64,000 nt of DNA. Source: Phil1 sp040767925. GTDB lineage: Bacteria > Bacillota > Clostridia > Christensenellales > CAG-138. The stretch is from assembly GCA_040767925.1 (NCBI GenBank), contig JAXGNN010000002.1, positions 310,001-374,000 of the forward strand, given 5' to 3'. A program made the position numbers and the translations under genes. Positions 62,297 to 64,000 of this stretch are shown here, one piece after another (the stretch's first letter is position 1; each line of letters begins with the position of its first letter). The notes under the pieces were generated by a model. It was not told the DNA's origin, did no database searches, and saw only the letters and a list, made by a program, of their open reading frames with translations.

Positions 62297-62731
62297 TCAC
62301 TCGGCTGTAAAATCGATATCATACCTTGTTCCATTGGAAAAAAGCACACCGTCCGTCAACCGGATGCGCAGAACGCAGGTGTTGGGATCGTTTTCGTCAG
62401 TATGTCCGTTGTCATACCACTGCGCAAATACCGCACGCAATTTTGACATAATCTCGGCGTTTTTTTCATCACGCACATAACCAAGATTTTCGCCGATGCC
62501 GTGAGCGGTAAACCATTCCCCGCAGATTGCGACCTCCGGGTTCGATTGCATCTGCTTCATTTTGTTTGACAGCGCATGTGTAACGGCATAAAACGAGCCG
62601 TCCTCATAATAGCCGTTCACGGTACGCACAGCAGGGCGCTTGCCATCTATGGTCGCAACGGAAATCAGCGTATCATGTCCGAACCGTTCATTCATAATCA
62701 ACAGTGCTTGCGGTGTGATTTTTGCATTCAT
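62297..62731 (-). CDS. Pyridoxamine 5'-phosphate oxidase-like flavoprotein
   Basis: 144 aa split-barrel protein. FGHDTLISVATIDGKRPAVR, then FYAVTHALSNKMKQMQSNPE and VAICGEWFTAHGIGENLGYV are typical of small FMN-binding PNPOx-like proteins. Substrate unknown. ATG 62731 is chosen (GAAAGG upstream). Lower GC than the main region. Confidence 0.82.
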   Translation of the reverse strand: MNAKITPQALLIMNERFGHDTLISVATIDGKRPAVRTVNGYYEDGSFYAVTHALSNKMKQMQSNPEVAICGEWFTAHGIGENLGYVRDEKNAEIMSKLRAVFAQWYDNGHTDENDPNTCVLRIRLTDGVLFSNGTRYDIDFTAE

Positions 62732-62821
62732 GCCTGCAATACCTTTCAATTGTAAATAGCCTGCCTTGTTGAGCACCCCTTAGACTTGCAAGCTTACCGC
62801 GACTTACTCCCACTCGCCGAG

Positions 62822-62962
62822 TTAATCTCGTTTCTAAACTTTTTCGTTTAAATATTTTAATTCCATTTGATAGGATATGATTTCAGTTATCCTTATCCTA
62901 ACGGGTTGCCGAACTTTTGCTATCAAATATACGGGTTGCCGAACTTTTGCTATCAAAAATCT
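62822..62962. repeat. Degenerate intergenic repeat, copy 3, with a 30-bp tandem duplication
   Basis: Carries TCTAAAC-6 nt-GTTTAAA, TTCCATTTGATA and CAGTTATCC in the same order as copy 2, then two tandem copies (62901-62927, 62931-62957) of ACGGGTTGCCGAACTTTTGC plus TATCAAA. Confidence 0.7.
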
Positions 62963-63154
62963 ATCGGCTGGTCGCTATCGCAGGTCGCATTCACTGTATT
63001 CTTGCGAGTGGTTTACGGGTTAAGTGAGGATACTATTGCGAATGCTTATGCTCGCTCTCTTGGAGTACATTCTGAACGAGCTTGCCTGGATTGTTCATAG
63101 TGTGCAAGGGTACTCCACGTCTTCCCAAATCAACAACTTTCAACCTCCTTTGAT
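62963..63154. other. Gap downstream of hsdM, no clear gene
   Basis: With the repeat before it the gap is 423 nt long (62732-63154). On the minus strand AAAGGAGG follows the hsdM stop, and two short frames start there (TTG 63143, 36 aa, ending at TAG 63033; and a 13-aa frame), which may be the decayed start of a former downstream gene such as hsdS. I cannot identify it. Confidence 0.35.
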
Positions 63155-64000
63155 TCAAGGTAGCTCTGGCAAACCAAGTTCCTTTAAGAACTGATTGTGC
63201 TTTGCCTTTGCTTTTTTTATAGCATCTTCAGTTTCATCAAGATTCTTTTTCACTGCCGCAAGATCAACAATTTCTTCTTCCGCAGCTGTACTCACATATT
63301 TTGATATGTTGAGATTAAAACCGTTCTTTTTAATCTCTTCCATTGATACGCGGCGCGAATATTTCTTGTCCTCTTCTTTACGGAACTGATAGGTGTCAAC
63401 AATCTTGTCGATATGCTCAGGTAGCAAGACATTTTGACGTTTACCTTTATCAAAGTATTCGCTCGCATTAATAAACAACACGTCGTCGAATTTCTTGCAC
63501 TTTTTAAGCACAAGAATGCAAACCGGAATGCCTGTCGAGAAAAAGAGATTTGCGGGCAACCCAATAATAGTGTCGATATTCCCATCTTTGAGTAGCTTCG
63601 TTCTGATTTTTTCTTCTGTACCACCACGGAATAAAACACCATGAGGCAAAATAATTGCCATAGTGCCTTCGTCACTCAAAAAATGGAACCCATGCAGCAG
63701 GAAAGCAAAGTCAGCTGCAGACTTTGGGGCAAGTCCATAGCTTTTAAAGCGGAAATCTTCAGCCAGTGTATCGTTAGGCTCCCAGCGGTAGCTGAAAGGC
63801 GGATTCGCAACAACTGCGTCACATTTCAATTTTTTTGCCGGGTTCATTTCATTTAAGATATCCCAGTCATTTAACAGCGAGTCTCCATGAAAAATTTGAA
63901 ACTCAGTATCCTTAAATCCATGAAGAAGCATGTTCATGCGCGCAAGGTTGTAAGTTGTTATGTTCTTTTCTTGCCCATATATCTGGCTAATGCTGTTTGG
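63155..64000 (-). CDS. hsdM: Type I restriction-modification methylase HsdM, 5' end outside the window
   Basis: 281 visible residues of the C-terminal part. Before the first Met come SISQIYGQEKNITTYNLA and RMNM, then the catalytic VVANPPFSYRWEP (NPPF) motif and FHFLSDEGTMAIILPHGVLF, GLPANLFFSTGIPVCILVLK, all typical of N6-adenine HsdM. It methylates host DNA as part of an M2S complex. The usual hsdS/hsdR partners are not seen downstream; they may lie beyond the window end. Clearly lower GC than the rest. Confidence 0.93.
   Translation of the reverse strand, partial: PNSISQIYGQEKNITTYNLARMNMLLHGFKDTEFQIFHGDSLLNDWDILNEMNPAKKLKCDAVVANPPFSYRWEPNDTLAEDFRFKSYGLAPKSAADFAFLLHGFHFLSDEGTMAIILPHGVLFRGGTEEKIRTKLLKDGNIDTIIGLPANLFFSTGIPVCILVLKKCKKFDDVLFINASEYFDKGKRQNVLLPEHIDKIVDTYQFRKEEDKKYSRRVSMEEIKKNGFNLNISKYVSTAAEEEIVDLAAVKKNLDETEDAIKKAKAKHNQFLKELGLPELP

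Noticed and set aside
62901..62957. CRISPR-like repeat
   Set aside because: Only two units with a 3-bp gap; no spacers and no cas genes.
62867..63100. 77-codon plus-strand ORF containing the tandem repeat
   Set aside because: Composed largely of the intergenic repeat, no ribosome site, no homology recognised.

Overview
The window looks like a chromosomal piece of a GC-rich, anaerobic, probably spore-forming member of the Bacillota (class Clostridia or a close relative). The support is the gene families: an RsfA-like sporulation factor, YerC/TrpR-like and YpsA/SLOG proteins, DUF1292, a PadR + DUF1700 pair, a BMP-type nucleoside ABC transporter, c-di-GMP-I riboswitches, and Gram-positive Shine-Dalgarno sites and sigma-A promoters. 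No rRNA gene or CRISPR array is present. The only tRNA found is the amber-decoding tRNA-Pyl. Species cannot be named from this sequence.

Layout. 0-2.7 kb (minus strand): edge of a Tad/Flp-pilus-like locus (prepilin peptidase, cut by the window start; TadE/G-like secreted protein) governed by three c-di-GMP-I (GEMM) riboswitches, each followed by an intrinsic terminator. 2.7-4.8 kb (plus): LacI-type regulator, GyrI-like effector-binding protein, GNAT. 4.8-15.1 kb (minus): a compact pyrrolysine and dimethylamine operon, mtbC - mtbB (in-frame amber codon) - ornithine/alanine racemase homologue - 39-aa ORF - corrinoid activase - pylSc - pylSn - pylD - pylT - pylB - pylC, preceded by a B12-activation-domain gene. 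15.2-24.2 kb: BrnQ carrier, PAS-GGDEF diguanylate cyclase, GAPDH, M29 aminopeptidase, glycosyltransferase, class II aldolase, a stand-alone E2-like acyltransferase. 24.2-34.5 kb: AraC regulator pair, ABC-F ATPase, SLOG protein, DUF2804, NlpC/P60 peptidase, RsfA-like factor, beta-helix surface protein with a sortase-type tail, DUF2461. 34.5-42.3 kb: BMP-family ABC transporter, threonine synthase, peptidase T. 42.3-52.8 kb: a GNAT remnant and a GNAT, a PLP enzyme, an amidohydrolase, YerC, a polar amino-acid ABC transporter, and a PadR-DUF1700-SDR-SDR operon. 52.8-60.4 kb: methyltransferase, GNAT-VOC fusion, metallohydrolase, metA and metY behind a methionine-rich leader peptide, MFS carrier. 60.4-64 kb: single accessory genes with lower GC, separated by a degenerate intergenic repeat, ending in a type I methylase (hsdM) cut by the window end.

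How it works together. MtbB (needing pyrrolysine) would transfer a methyl group from dimethylamine to the corrinoid of MtbC; the ferredoxin-ASKHA activase would rescue oxidised corrinoid. PylB, PylC and PylD make pyrrolysine, split PylSn/PylSc charges it on pylT, and all are in one transcription unit with the enzyme that needs it. The diguanylate cyclase at 16.7 kb is a possible source of the signal read by the riboswitches at 0-2.7 kb. The metY-metA unit carries every part expected of ribosome-mediated attenuation: a 36-aa leader with six Met codons in a 12-codon stretch, an anti-terminator pairing and a terminator.

Other recurrent oddities are three genes whose -10 box lies exactly 6 nt before the start codon (leaderless mRNAs) and two genes whose best start, by Shine-Dalgarno position and family N-terminus, is the non-canonical codon ATC. 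All functional calls are from reading motifs by eye; no database search was run.
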